Source: Caldilineaceae bacterium
GTDB taxonomy: Bacteria; Chloroflexota; Anaerolineae; Caldilineales; Caldilineaceae
Direction of reading: 5' to 3'
Assembly: GCA_019637695.1 (NCBI GenBank)
Contig: JAHBVG010000014.1
Coordinates: 35,977-99,976, forward strand
Length of the DNA: 64,000 nucleotides
Shown here: positions 24,673 to 33,556 of the stretch, in pieces
How positions within the stretch are numbered: the stretch's first letter is position 1
Layout: the number at the start of each line of letters is the position of its first letter
The notes under the pieces: model-generated
Seen by the model: the letters and a program-made list of their open reading frames with translations, nothing else
What the model was told of the DNA's origin: nothing
Databases searched by the model: none
Translations under genes and position numbers: made by a program

Positions 24673-26459
24673 GCTGGTTTGGCTCCCGGTTTGAGGAAGG
24701 CGCAGATCACTTTGGCGCGGTCGCCGCTTTCGTTGATCAGCCGGTACGATCTGGCTGCAGCAGGGATCACAAATGTCTCGGCGTAGTTGAAGCGCTGAAG
24801 CAACCCATTCGCGGTCTCTAACATCAGAGATCTCCCTTCCACAAGGCTAAGGACGTGGGGGGATCCAGCGGTCTCGGTGTGGAATTCGCGGTCGAACTCG
24901 AAGCGCTGCACGTCGTAAAAGTGGACGGGATGGGTGGGCAGGTGGACGATCCGCCAACTTTCATCCTCGGCGATCACCTGCGGATGGCTGACAAACTCGC
25001 GGCGGATGCGTTCCCCTTTGCGGTCGAAGTAGAGATTGGCGAAGGCGCGCTCCAAATTGAGCGGGCGCGGCCTGCCGTCGAGATCGAGCCGCATCCAATC
25101 GTACATTTTGAAGGTGAAGATGTAGGGTGTAGCGCTGATCTCCAGCACGAGAATACCCGTCCCCGAACAGTGGATGGTGCCGTTGGGGATGAGGAAGAGA
25201 TCGTGCTTCTGCGCCAGTTCGCTGTTGACAAAGCGATCCACGTCGATGGGGACGGCGTCGCGGAAACTGCGTTCCAACTCGGCGCGGAACTCGGCGGGGT
25301 CGATCTCCTCTTGAAAGCCGAGGTAGACGCGCGATCCCGGCTCACAATCGAGTATGTAATAGGTCTCATCTTGGGTGAAGGTTTCGCCAAAGTGCTGGCG
25401 GATGAAATCGGGCCGCGGATGGCACTGCACCGAAAGATTACCCCCTTCCACCGTGTCCAAAAAGTCGAAGCGGATGGGGAACTCGTAACTAAAGGCGTCG
25501 GCGCTGTCGCCCAGCACGGCGCGATGGTTGTGGAACATGAGAAAATCGAACGAGACCTCCAACAGCACGCCGTCGCTCTCGAAGAGCAGCCCATTTTCCG
25601 GCACGATCAACTCGAAGGACCAGGCGTAGTTGGGCACATCCTGCGGTAGTTGGGGGATGTGGCGTTGGATCCAATGGCCGCCCCACACCCCCGGCTCGAA
25701 CCAGGGACGCACGCGAAAGACGTTGTGCGCCATGGCATCCAGCCCGGCGCGCAGATCGCGCCCTGTTATCCATGCTGGTTCGTCGGGGCGCTGTGCATCC
25801 ACCATCAGATCGATATAAGAGAGCAGGTGAGCCTTGTGCGCGTTGAGCGCCGGCCAATCGACAAAGTAGAAACGTTTGTACTGCTGCTTGGGCGGGATGG
25901 GATAGCGCGCACCCAGGTTGGCGACCATCTCGGCGCGGCTGCGGAATTGGATCTCATTCTTGGGCAGATCTACATAAATGATCAGCCCGGCCCAGCCCGC
26001 CAGCGCCGCGCCGCAGCCATAGAGGATCGAGATATCAGCTTCAAGATCGGGCTGGAGCAAGGCTAACCGTTCCGCATCAAAGAAGTCGAGCAGCGTTCCT
26101 GTGAAGCGGGCGCCGAAAATCGGATCATCGCCGCCGAGGAAGGGTTCGATCATGGCGTTGATCTGCGCTTCGGGCCTCATCGCCTCATTCACATTGACCC
26201 ATGCCACATCCAGATCGCGTGCGCGCAGCGAAGCGCTGAGCCGGGCGTGCAGATCTTCCCAAAAGACACCGCCGTAGCCATCGATCACCACCCGCCGTTC
26301 CTGGGCAATGCGCGCCGCCAGCGAAGCAAAGCCGAGGTGAATCTTCCCCGCGCCAATGGGAAAGCCAGGATAGAGATCATACTGGCCCGGCTCCGTCGGC
26401 GTAGAATGCGCCGGCATCAGATCCTGAGTTGTCTTGCGCCAATTTGGTTTGTTGATCAC
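24669..26459 (-). CDS. Mannose-6-phosphate-isomerase-like cupin enzyme
   Basis: About 596 residues with a start at GTG 26459, five bases after AGAGGAAA. The N-terminal 200 residues look like a P-loop-free kinase-like or Rossmann region (RRVVIDGYGGVFWEDL). The middle has the type I phosphomannose isomerase metal-site pattern, with HPRPDFIRQHFGE, then DETYYIL and IPNGTIHCSG, followed by ATPYIFTFKMYDW. The C-terminus is a second cupin (FVIPAAARSYRL). Related long ManA-like proteins occur in sugar operons of Chloroflexota and Bacteroidota. It would handle mannose released by the adjacent GH38 enzymes. The frame continues upstream to 26537 only through repeat DNA. Confidence 0.78.
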   Translation of the reverse strand: MINKPNWRKTTQDLMPAHSTPTEPGQYDLYPGFPIGAGKIHLGFASLAARIAQERRVVIDGYGGVFWEDLHARLSASLRARDLDVAWVNVNEAMRPEAQINAMIEPFLGGDDPIFGARFTGTLLDFFDAERLALLQPDLEADISILYGCGAALAGWAGLIIYVDLPKNEIQFRSRAEMVANLGARYPIPPKQQYKRFYFVDWPALNAHKAHLLSYIDLMVDAQRPDEPAWITGRDLRAGLDAMAHNVFRVRPWFEPGVWGGHWIQRHIPQLPQDVPNYAWSFELIVPENGLLFESDGVLLEVSFDFLMFHNHRAVLGDSADAFSYEFPIRFDFLDTVEGGNLSVQCHPRPDFIRQHFGETFTQDETYYILDCEPGSRVYLGFQEEIDPAEFRAELERSFRDAVPIDVDRFVNSELAQKHDLFLIPNGTIHCSGTGILVLEISATPYIFTFKMYDWMRLDLDGRPRPLNLERAFANLYFDRKGERIRREFVSHPQVIAEDESWRIVHLPTHPVHFYDVQRFEFDREFHTETAGSPHVLSLVEGRSLMLETANGLLQRFNYAETFVIPAAARSYRLINESGDRAKVICAFLKPGAKPA

Positions 26460-26481
26460 GATTTCCTCTCGGTGGTTGAGC

Positions 26482-26580
26482 AGGGTTGCAGGGTTGCAGG
26501 TTGCAAGTCGCAGGTGGCAATTCGCACTACGCAACACGGATCACGGATCACGCAACACGGCTCACCTTGTCACCTTGTCA
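26482..26580. repeat. Tandem degenerate heptamers in the mannosidase operon spacer
   Basis: Consecutive seven-base units such as AGGTTGC, AAGTCGC, AGGTGGC, AATTCGC, ACTACGC, AACACGG and ATCACGG fill the whole gap between two co-directional genes. Confidence 0.7.
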
Positions 26581-29346
26581 TCTCTTCACACTCAGCCGCA
26601 CCACAGCCACCCGCCGCGCAGGGATGGGGAAGGCGACGTCGCCTCGACCGACGGTGAGATCCTCAACGGGGTTCTCGAAGAGATCGCAGAGTTGCGCGGC
26701 CTCGATCTGAAGGATGGCCGAGCCGATAGCCGCGGTGCGCTCCTCGTCGCTGGCGTTGTGCAAACGGACGATGATCCCGTCGTCATCCTCAGCGGGCTTG
26801 ACGTGAACAGCAAGGATGGGCGGGGCGGGCAGGCGCAGCAGCGATCCGGTGGCGGGCAGCGGCTGCACGTCAATGGTCGGTTCGCACAGCGGCTGCACCA
26901 CCGGCTCATCGTTCAGCGCTTCCCAGCCCCACCGGTGCGCCTGGGCCTCGTCAAATCCCCCGGCATGGGGATAGATCCGATAGCGCGCGTAGACCCGTCC
27001 TGGCTGATGGGCGCGGAAGTTGGTTTCCCAATAATTGTTCGTCACCCAACCCAGCAGCAGCGGCCGTTCGGGGTGACATTCGCTCTGGAAATGACCGAAG
27101 TGGAAATCGCCCAGTTGCACCAATGGATTTTCGGGGATCGCTACGGTGACGCCCCGATCCTCGCTTGAGAAATCCACCCACCCTTGCACGGTGAAATAGT
27201 CGCGGCACGATCCGGGCAACTGCTCTTCGTGGGGGATGACCGGCTGTCCGCCCACATCGTAGCGGGCCGTCGCGCCGGGCAGGTTGAAGGGGAAGAGCAG
27301 ATAAGTCGCATCCGGGTGGGTGGAGAGTCCCATGTCCCACCACGATTCGCACTCGATCCAATCGGCGTAGTTGGGCAAAAAGACGCGCTGGGTGAGGACC
27401 CCTTCGATCCCCGGCGCGTTGAGCGTCTGCCGCACCACTGCGCCCAACGGCGTCTGCATCACCGTATGGCTCACCACGTCAGCGGCGGATCGGCGATGAG
27501 CGCGCCAATCCGGCTTCCATCCTTCGCCCAATTCGGCCTGCTTCGCTGTCCACGAACGTTGGAAGAGATTGTAGCGCGGCCACTCCGCCGCCCGATCCGC
27601 CACTTCCTCATGGACGAAACCATGTAGCGGCGAATCAGCCCCGGCGTCGATCCATTCCCAGTTCAGATCCTTGTCAAAGAGCGAGATCACGCCGCCCCAT
27701 TCGCGGTCGAAGGTCAGCCGGAAGCGGTGATTTTCCACCGTAGCCCCTTCGCTGCGCTGGATCAAGCTGCTGTTCTCGGTATCGTAAGCAGCCTGGAAGC
27801 CGGTGCGTCCTTTGTTGGCTTTGGCAATCGACTCGGCGGTGGCTTGCAGATCCTTGCGTTTGACAACGGTGTAGCCCAGACCGGGAACCTCGGTCGGGCG
27901 CAACAAAAAGCGATTCCACTGGCTGGGGATCGTCTCCAGATCCTCGACATAGCGGCGCAGGCCATGATGGCGGTCCAGATGATGGCGACCGGCGGTGCCA
28001 TCTTCCACGCGCCCGCGCACGTTGACGGCGGTGGGCGGCAGCGCGCCGCTGAGGATCTGCGGCCACGGCAGCGGGTTGAAGATCAGCAGATCGTCGTCGC
28101 TTTCCCGTTCCACATAGCGGGCCAGCTCGGCGATGCCGTCCCGATGCAGCAGCAGGCTGAGGCTGCGGGCGGTGTACGCGTACTGGGCTTTGTGGTTCCA
28201 CTGGCTCTGCGTGTCCTCGCCTTCGGCGCGGCGGATCGACGTGTCCGCGCCCCAGGTGTGTTCATCCCAGAGGTTGAGCGCATCCCAGGCGGCTTCGCGA
28301 TATTTGGCGTAGGCTTCCTCTGCCCACTGCGGACGGCTGGCCGCCTCGGCGGGCGTCGTCTGCCCCAACGTGTGGACGGCGGCGTGAAGCGCATCGGCGC
28401 CGCGCAGGCGGACGCGGCTCTGGCGGTTGATCGCCTGTTCGCGGGCGCTGCTGATGGCGCCAAAGTTCCAATAATCGGTCCAATCCCCGCGCCAGATGGG
28501 GAGTTGATCGAGGTGATCCCCAACAAACTGCCACCAAATCCGCGGCGTCGCCATCACAATGCGCGGCGACTTGCCTGCTCCATTCCAGGCGTCGATGAAA
28601 GGGGTGAAATCGAAGGCGCTGCCGTTGTCCCCAAAGGGATGGAAGCTTTGTAGCATCAACGCGGGTAGTGGATAACCAATCTCGCTGAGATAGGTTTGCA
28701 GCAGCGGCCACCATTCTTCCAATTGAGTCAACTCGTCTCGGCCGATGCCCACATTCCAGCCCTTGTCGTAGGTCCACCCGTTGAAGGTGGGGATCGTGCG
28801 GCCGCTCGGCCCCTGCCAGCGGAAGGGGAAGGGGCGCGGGCGGGGCGGTCCGCCAAAGTGATTGTTGATCGCCATGCTGAAGCCTTCGATCCCCGCATCG
28901 AGCAGCGCATCTACCAGCGGCCAGTTTTGACCGTTGACATCGCAGTTCATGGCGTAGCGGATATCGAAGCCATAGTCTCGGCGCAGCCGCCCAATGTTTT
29001 GCAGGCTCTCCACGGCCTGATCTGTATCGTAGAGCGGCGTAATGTTGACGAGCATCCCCGTCACTTCAATGCGCCCGGCCCGTTCCATTGCGATAAAGCG
29101 GTCAATTTCGGCGGGGGTCGCCTGATCGAGCCAGCGCATGAGCGGCATGGTCGTCTCCACCGTCCAACGGAAGGCGCCATCGCTGTTGTGCGGCGCACCA
29201 CTGTTGTGCGCCGCGTACTTTTCCGCCAGCAGCAGCGCTTCGTCGATAAAACGGACATGCAGATCCCAAACCACGGGCTGATCGTGGGTATAGCCAATGT
29301 CGGTGTGGCTGTGATGAATCAGATAAATCGTGTCGATAGCGCTCAT
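26578..29346 (-). CDS. Glycoside hydrolase family 38 alpha-mannosidase-like enzyme
   Basis: A 922-residue cytoplasmic enzyme with a GH38 layout. The zinc motif HHSHTDIGYTH is at 11-21 (H14, D16). The probable nucleophile is D136 in AMNCDVNGQNWPL, and EHTWGADTS supplies a further His/Asp pair. A middle helical domain and two large beta domains follow, as expected. The substrate is likely an alpha-mannoside or related glycan, but GH38-like enzymes vary. The ATG at 29346 has GAGGTGG two bases upstream; the frame before it is not conserved in type. It is the first gene of a three-gene minus-strand operon with the cupin isomerase and the DUF5054 enzyme. Confidence 0.9.
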   Translation of the reverse strand: MSAIDTIYLIHHSHTDIGYTHDQPVVWDLHVRFIDEALLLAEKYAAHNSGAPHNSDGAFRWTVETTMPLMRWLDQATPAEIDRFIAMERAGRIEVTGMLVNITPLYDTDQAVESLQNIGRLRRDYGFDIRYAMNCDVNGQNWPLVDALLDAGIEGFSMAINNHFGGPPRPRPFPFRWQGPSGRTIPTFNGWTYDKGWNVGIGRDELTQLEEWWPLLQTYLSEIGYPLPALMLQSFHPFGDNGSAFDFTPFIDAWNGAGKSPRIVMATPRIWWQFVGDHLDQLPIWRGDWTDYWNFGAISSAREQAINRQSRVRLRGADALHAAVHTLGQTTPAEAASRPQWAEEAYAKYREAAWDALNLWDEHTWGADTSIRRAEGEDTQSQWNHKAQYAYTARSLSLLLHRDGIAELARYVERESDDDLLIFNPLPWPQILSGALPPTAVNVRGRVEDGTAGRHHLDRHHGLRRYVEDLETIPSQWNRFLLRPTEVPGLGYTVVKRKDLQATAESIAKANKGRTGFQAAYDTENSSLIQRSEGATVENHRFRLTFDREWGGVISLFDKDLNWEWIDAGADSPLHGFVHEEVADRAAEWPRYNLFQRSWTAKQAELGEGWKPDWRAHRRSAADVVSHTVMQTPLGAVVRQTLNAPGIEGVLTQRVFLPNYADWIECESWWDMGLSTHPDATYLLFPFNLPGATARYDVGGQPVIPHEEQLPGSCRDYFTVQGWVDFSSEDRGVTVAIPENPLVQLGDFHFGHFQSECHPERPLLLGWVTNNYWETNFRAHQPGRVYARYRIYPHAGGFDEAQAHRWGWEALNDEPVVQPLCEPTIDVQPLPATGSLLRLPAPPILAVHVKPAEDDDGIIVRLHNASDEERTAAIGSAILQIEAAQLCDLFENPVEDLTVGRGDVAFPIPARRVAVVRLSVKR

Positions 29347-29463
29347 ATCCACCTCGCTGATAGAAATTTGGACAGTCCTGGGGACTATAGCAGCAAGCCC
29401 CAATTTCTGCCAAACCACGCGCCGAGAGTCTACCGTTCACTCCAATTCTCTGGTAGAATAACG

Positions 29464-29575
29464 GAGATTGGGGATCAGGGATTGGGGATTGGGGATCGGG
29501 GACTGGGGACTGGGGATCGGGTTGACCTTCTAAAATCTCCTAATCGCTTAATCTCCTAATCTCTGTTTTCATCCG
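29464..29575. repeat. G-rich heptamer tract between divergent genes
   Basis: Units GGGGATT, GGGGATC and GGGGACT repeat in tandem from 29470 to 29521, giving eight G-tracts of three to four G separated by three or four bases. Units of the CTAATCT type follow to about 29565. The G-rich part fits a G-quadruplex. Confidence 0.8.
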
Positions 29576-29603
29576 TTTTATCTGCGTTCTATTTAGGAAT
29601 CCG

Positions 29604-30983
29604 ATGCGTATGATCTATGATGTACGGACCATCCGAATCTGGGGGCTGTTGATCCTGGCTGGGTGGCTGGCCGCGTGTGGGATGGCGTTGCCCTCCACCA
29701 TGCAGCCAGTGAGTACGCCCACGGTCTTGGAGGAGCCAACGCCCGACGCCGCGGAAGTCACCTTTGAAGAGGAATGGCTCACCTTTGACGATGAAAGCCG
29801 CACGCTCAGCTTCCAATACCCGCCGTCGTGGACGGTCCTGGCGCCCGCGGCTGTGGATCTTGACGATCTGCTCGCCGGGGCTGAGAGCAGTCTGGGCGAA
29901 CCGGTTTCGTCGACTTTGATCGGTCTCCACGAGATCCTCGCCCAGCCGGAGAAATGGTCCGCTGTTGGCTTTTTGGTTGAGAATGCCGAAGCAGACTACA
30001 TCCCTAACTTTACGGTGAGCGTCGTCAACGCCAATCCGCTGCCGCTCGATCTCTATCTAAATTTGACCACAAAGCAACTCGCCGCCATGGACGGGATCAC
30101 CGTTGAGGAAAGCGCCTTCGTGGGGAATCTGCGACCCGGCGGCATGGCGATCCCCTCATTGCGGTACACGATGAAAGGCGCGCTATCCCAGTCTGATCTT
30201 GTGCTTGAAGGCTGGCAAGTCGCCTTCTACAACGAGGCGGGGACGCACATTTTCCTCTTTACCTTCACCGCCACCGAGGATCAATTTACAGATCTGGAGC
30301 CGATCTTCACCCGCATGATTGGCTCGGCCCGCGTCGGCAACAGTTGGGGGATCAGCGGCGATCTACCGCTGATGATGCCAATCGCAGCGTCGCTGACCGA
30401 CCAATGTGTGCCCAAACGCTGGTGGACATTACCGCTCACCGGCGTCGATCTCACCGTCCATGTCCCCCCGGATTGGTCCCTGGCTGATATGACCAATCCG
30501 GCTGTACTCTCGTCCACGATTAGCTCGTTGGTGGCAGGGGGCGCCGACGCCAAGATGATCGAGGATGTACGCAACGGCGCGCAGGTAGCCATCCTCCACG
30601 GGGAACTGCGTGATGATGCTGACCTCCCCGATTTTGCCACGCAGATGGTGATCTTCTTTATTGCCGAGGCGAAATTGCCGCCGATCTCTTACGCTGAACT
30701 GTTCGGGATTGTCAGCGAGGGCGTTGAACTTGCCCGCATCACCGCGCTGGATCATCTGCGCGGCGACGCTTCTGTGCAGATCCGTCATTATGAAATGGGT
30801 GGAGCGGCCTACGCGCCCACGCTGCTCGATGTTAATTTAGAGGAGATCCGCTACGCCTTCAGCGACGCACAGAGAGAGAAAGCGGTGGTCGTAGCCTTTT
30901 TGACCACCGAAAAGCGCTTTGAGGAATTGCAGCCCATCTTTGAACAGATCGTTGCCTGTCTCTCGTTTGACATGAGGGACTAA
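29604..30983 (+). CDS. Lipoprotein with two PsbP-like domains, unknown function
   Basis: A 459-residue lipoprotein with a short signal peptide and lipobox LAAC (Cys at 25), then a Thr/Pro-rich linker. Two similar halves each begin with a motif like SFQYPPSWTVL (about residue 70) or TVHVPPDWSLAD (about 285), contain a strand-rich core, and end with a predicted strand and FxxLxPIFxxM-type helix (TDLEPIFTRMIGS and EELQPIFEQIVAC). This pattern resembles PsbP/Mog1-like folds seen in surface lipoproteins. TAGGAA lies six bases before the ATG. It is co-directional with the cyanophycinase-like gene 27 bases downstream and may be in the same operon. Specific function is unknown. Confidence 0.7.
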   Translation: MRMIYDVRTIRIWGLLILAGWLAACGMALPSTMQPVSTPTVLEEPTPDAAEVTFEEEWLTFDDESRTLSFQYPPSWTVLAPAAVDLDDLLAGAESSLGEPVSSTLIGLHEILAQPEKWSAVGFLVENAEADYIPNFTVSVVNANPLPLDLYLNLTTKQLAAMDGITVEESAFVGNLRPGGMAIPSLRYTMKGALSQSDLVLEGWQVAFYNEAGTHIFLFTFTATEDQFTDLEPIFTRMIGSARVGNSWGISGDLPLMMPIAASLTDQCVPKRWWTLPLTGVDLTVHVPPDWSLADMTNPAVLSSTISSLVAGGADAKMIEDVRNGAQVAILHGELRDDADLPDFATQMVIFFIAEAKLPPISYAELFGIVSEGVELARITALDHLRGDASVQIRHYEMGGAAYAPTLLDVNLEEIRYAFSDAQREKAVVVAFLTTEKRFEELQPIFEQIVACLSFDMRD

Positions 30984-31009
30984 CCACCCAAAAAGGATTC
31001 GACTGTCCT

Positions 31010-31909
31010 ATGCCCGCACCTGTGCCCGCCGGTTTCACCCGCGGATCGATACTCTTCCTCGGTTCGTGCCAAAGCAAGCAGAGCGAGGATCAACTGCTCC
31101 AATATTTTTGGGAAGAAGCTGGCGCTTATGGCGCACGCATCGTCCTTTTGCCCGCGGATGCGGAATCAGCGGCTCTGGCCGGGCGCTACGCCGATCTCTT
31201 CAAGGGTTGGGAATCGGATTCGGTGGAGCAACTTTTGATCGACAATCGTGAGGCTGCCCTGCGCGCCACAAACCTAGAACGGATTGAAAGCGCCACTGCG
31301 ATATTATTGTTGGGCGAAAATCCGGTTTGGCTGGCGTCGATTCTGGGCGGGACGCCGCTGGCGCAAGCGATCCGCCGGGCCAATGCTCGCGGCAAAGTGG
31401 TGGGCGGGTATGGAGGGGCGGCGACGCTGCTTTGCGAACACATGATCGCCTATGAAACAGACACAGACGAGGAACGCAAGCCCTTCTTGCGTCGCCATCT
31501 GATCCATTTTTCGCCAGGGTTGGGGATCACCAACCGCGCCGTGATCGACGTCACGCCCGCTGAGTCCTCCGCGGCGATGAACCGTCTGGCGCGTCTGCTT
31601 CACGCCGTCGCCTATAACCCCTTCCTGATCGGCGTCGGGCTGGAGGTGGACACGGGCGCTGTCATCTACGCCGATAACACGCTGGAGATCTTCGGCCAGA
31701 ACAGCGCCCTCGTTGTGGACGGAACCGAAATGAGCCACACCGACATCCACGAGTTTCGGCGCAGCACGCCGCTCAGCCTGTTGGGCGCACGCGTCCACGC
31801 CTTGGGCGCCAACTATACCTTTCATTTGCAGAACCGCACCGCCCATCCGCCTGCCGAGAGCGACATCCCCGACCGCGGTGTGCCGGATGAGATGGGGGAG
31901 TGTGTATGA
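31010..31909 (+). CDS. Cyanophycinase-like peptidase S51 family protein lacking the catalytic serine
   Basis: A 299-residue cytoplasmic protein with the class I glutamine-amidotransferase-like fold of cyanophycinase/S51 peptidases. Recognisable blocks are GSILFLGSCQS, a strand-helix AILLLGENP, then the nucleophile elbow VVGGYGGAATLLCEHMI at 130-146 and RRHLIHFSPGLGI. Known members have GGTSAGA at the elbow; here the serine position (residue 135) is glycine. The downstream CEHMI and GIG-type residues are kept. It may be an inactive regulator or use another residue. The following aminotransferase and P450 genes have no obvious link to cyanophycin. No cyanophycin synthetase is in the window. Confidence 0.8.
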   Translation: MPAPVPAGFTRGSILFLGSCQSKQSEDQLLQYFWEEAGAYGARIVLLPADAESAALAGRYADLFKGWESDSVEQLLIDNREAALRATNLERIESATAILLLGENPVWLASILGGTPLAQAIRRANARGKVVGGYGGAATLLCEHMIAYETDTDEERKPFLRRHLIHFSPGLGITNRAVIDVTPAESSAAMNRLARLLHAVAYNPFLIGVGLEVDTGAVIYADNTLEIFGQNSALVVDGTEMSHTDIHEFRRSTPLSLLGARVHALGANYTFHLQNRTAHPPAESDIPDRGVPDEMGECV

Positions 31910-31943
31910 CGAGGACGACGGACTGCAGACCGCCGACATAAAC

Positions 31944-32070
31944 GCGGAATGATGAATGCGGAATGTGGAATGGCGGAGAGGCAGATGGCAGGTTGCAGGT
32001 TTGCAAGTGGCAGAAGACAATCCTTTTCGCAATTCGTAATTCGCAATTCGCACTACGCACTACGTACTAC
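31944..32070. repeat. Heptamer repeat spacer with several unit types
   Basis: Tandem units GCGGAAT/GATGAAT/GTGGAAT, then AGGTTGC/AGTGGC, then AATTCGC/AATTCGT, then ACTACGC/ACTACGT follow one another. No gene is present from 31910 to 32104. Confidence 0.75.
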
Positions 32071-32104
32071 AGATTAGGCAACACGAATTAGAAGGAGTTT
32101 CCCT

Positions 32105-33484
32105 GTGTCAACGACGACGCACATCATCGACAGCCCCGCCCTGGAAAATGGCATTGAGATCCATGGTCCCCTGCCAGGACCCAAAGCAGCCGCCCACATT
32201 GAGCGAGATGAAAAGGTAACGAGCAACTGCCTGGGCCGCGTCTACCCGCTGGTGCCAGAGCGGGGCGAAGGCTGCTTTTTGATCGACGTGGACGGCAACC
32301 GCTTCCTCGATTTCTTCGCCGGGATCGCTGTCTGCGCCACAGGTCACAGCCACCCGGCAGTGGTGAAAGCTGTACAAGAGCAAGTCGCCCGACTGATCCA
32401 CGCTGGCGGCAGCGATGTCTATAGTCCGGGCTATGCAGAACTCTGCGAAAAGCTCGTTGCCCTAGCCCCCAAAGGCAGCTACGGCGACGGCTGGCAGGTC
32501 TTCTTAACCAACAGCGGCACCGAAGCGGTGGAAGGCGCGCTGAAACTGGCCCGTTATCACACCGGTCGCCAGCGAATCATCGGCTTCCGCGGTGGCTTCC
32601 ATGGACGCACCATGGGCGCGCTCAGCGTCACCGCCAGCAAAGCCATCCAGCGCCGAGGATTTGGTCCACTGCTCAGCGGCGTGGTCCATCTCACCTTCCC
32701 CAACAAAAGCCACCGCCCCAAGGATATGGACGAAACCACCTGGGGACGACAGATGGCCGCGCGCCAATTTGCCGAGATCTTCGACACCACCACTCCGCCC
32801 GAAGAGGTTGCAGCGATCCTCGTCGAGCCGATCCAGGGGGAGGGAGGCTATGTTGTCCCGCCGGATGGTTTCTTCCAAGAGATCCGCGAGATCTGCGACC
32901 GCCACGGCATCCTCTTGATTGCGGATGAGGTGCAGACCGGCTTCGGGCGCACGGGTAAAATGTTCGCCGTCGAGCATTGGCATGTGCAGCCCGACGTAAT
33001 CTGCATGGCCAAGGGGATCTCTAGCGGTGTGCCGGTTGGCGGCTTCATGGCGCGCTCCCATCTCATGCAGTGGCCGCCCGCGGCCCACGGCAGCACCTGG
33101 GGTGGGAATCCGTTGGGCTGCGCTGCCGCGCTGGCTAATATTCAGATCATCGAATCGGAAGATCTAATGGCGAACACCGTGGAACAGGGCGAGTATCTAA
33201 TGGAACGCTTCCGTGAACTGCAAGATGAGTGCGATCTGCTTGTGGATGTGCGCGGCCTGGGGCTGATGATCGGCCTGGAAGTAGCCGACAAATCCACCGC
33301 TCTCGATTGGATGGAACGCTGCTTCTATCAAGGTTTGCTTATCCTGACCGCCGGCGCGAAGGCGATTCGTCTCTGCCCGCCGTTGATTCTCAGCCGCGCC
33401 GAGGCCGAACTGGGCTTTCAGATCATGCGCGAGGTCCTGTTAGAGATGGCGCAGACGAAGCGTGTAGAAGTCGTTGGGGGGTAG
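32105..33484 (+). CDS. Class III aminotransferase (4-aminobutyrate or acetylornithine type)
   Basis: A 459-residue PLP enzyme of the class III (omega-amino acid) family. Blocks include FLDFFAGIAVCATGHSHP, TNSGTEAVEGALKLAR, FHGRTMGALSVTASK, then LIADEVQTGFGRTGK and MAKGISSGVP with the PLP lysine at 303. The spacing and the EVQTGFGRTG block fit 4-aminobutyrate or 2,4-diaminobutyrate transaminases better than strict acetylornithine enzymes, but substrate cannot be fixed. The start is GTG at 32105, eight bases after AAGGAG. The P450 gene follows by 72 bases with its own strong ribosome site, so co-transcription is possible. Confidence 0.93.
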   Translation: MSTTTHIIDSPALENGIEIHGPLPGPKAAAHIERDEKVTSNCLGRVYPLVPERGEGCFLIDVDGNRFLDFFAGIAVCATGHSHPAVVKAVQEQVARLIHAGGSDVYSPGYAELCEKLVALAPKGSYGDGWQVFLTNSGTEAVEGALKLARYHTGRQRIIGFRGGFHGRTMGALSVTASKAIQRRGFGPLLSGVVHLTFPNKSHRPKDMDETTWGRQMAARQFAEIFDTTTPPEEVAAILVEPIQGEGGYVVPPDGFFQEIREICDRHGILLIADEVQTGFGRTGKMFAVEHWHVQPDVICMAKGISSGVPVGGFMARSHLMQWPPAAHGSTWGGNPLGCAAALANIQIIESEDLMANTVEQGEYLMERFRELQDECDLLVDVRGLGLMIGLEVADKSTALDWMERCFYQGLLILTAGAKAIRLCPPLILSRAEAELGFQIMREVLLEMAQTKRVEVVGG

Positions 33485-33556
33485 ATTCCATACCCATACG
33501 GCGCGCCATGTTATTCTCAAGTCAGCTTTCTATATCGACCCACGAAGGAGTTTTTG

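Noticed and set aside
27727..28653. Plus-strand frames opposite the mannosidase and DUF5054 genes (also 23944-24540 and 28696-29559)
   Set aside because: High-GC codon bias leaves the opposite strand open; the products lack family motifs while the minus-strand proteins have complete GH38 motifs.
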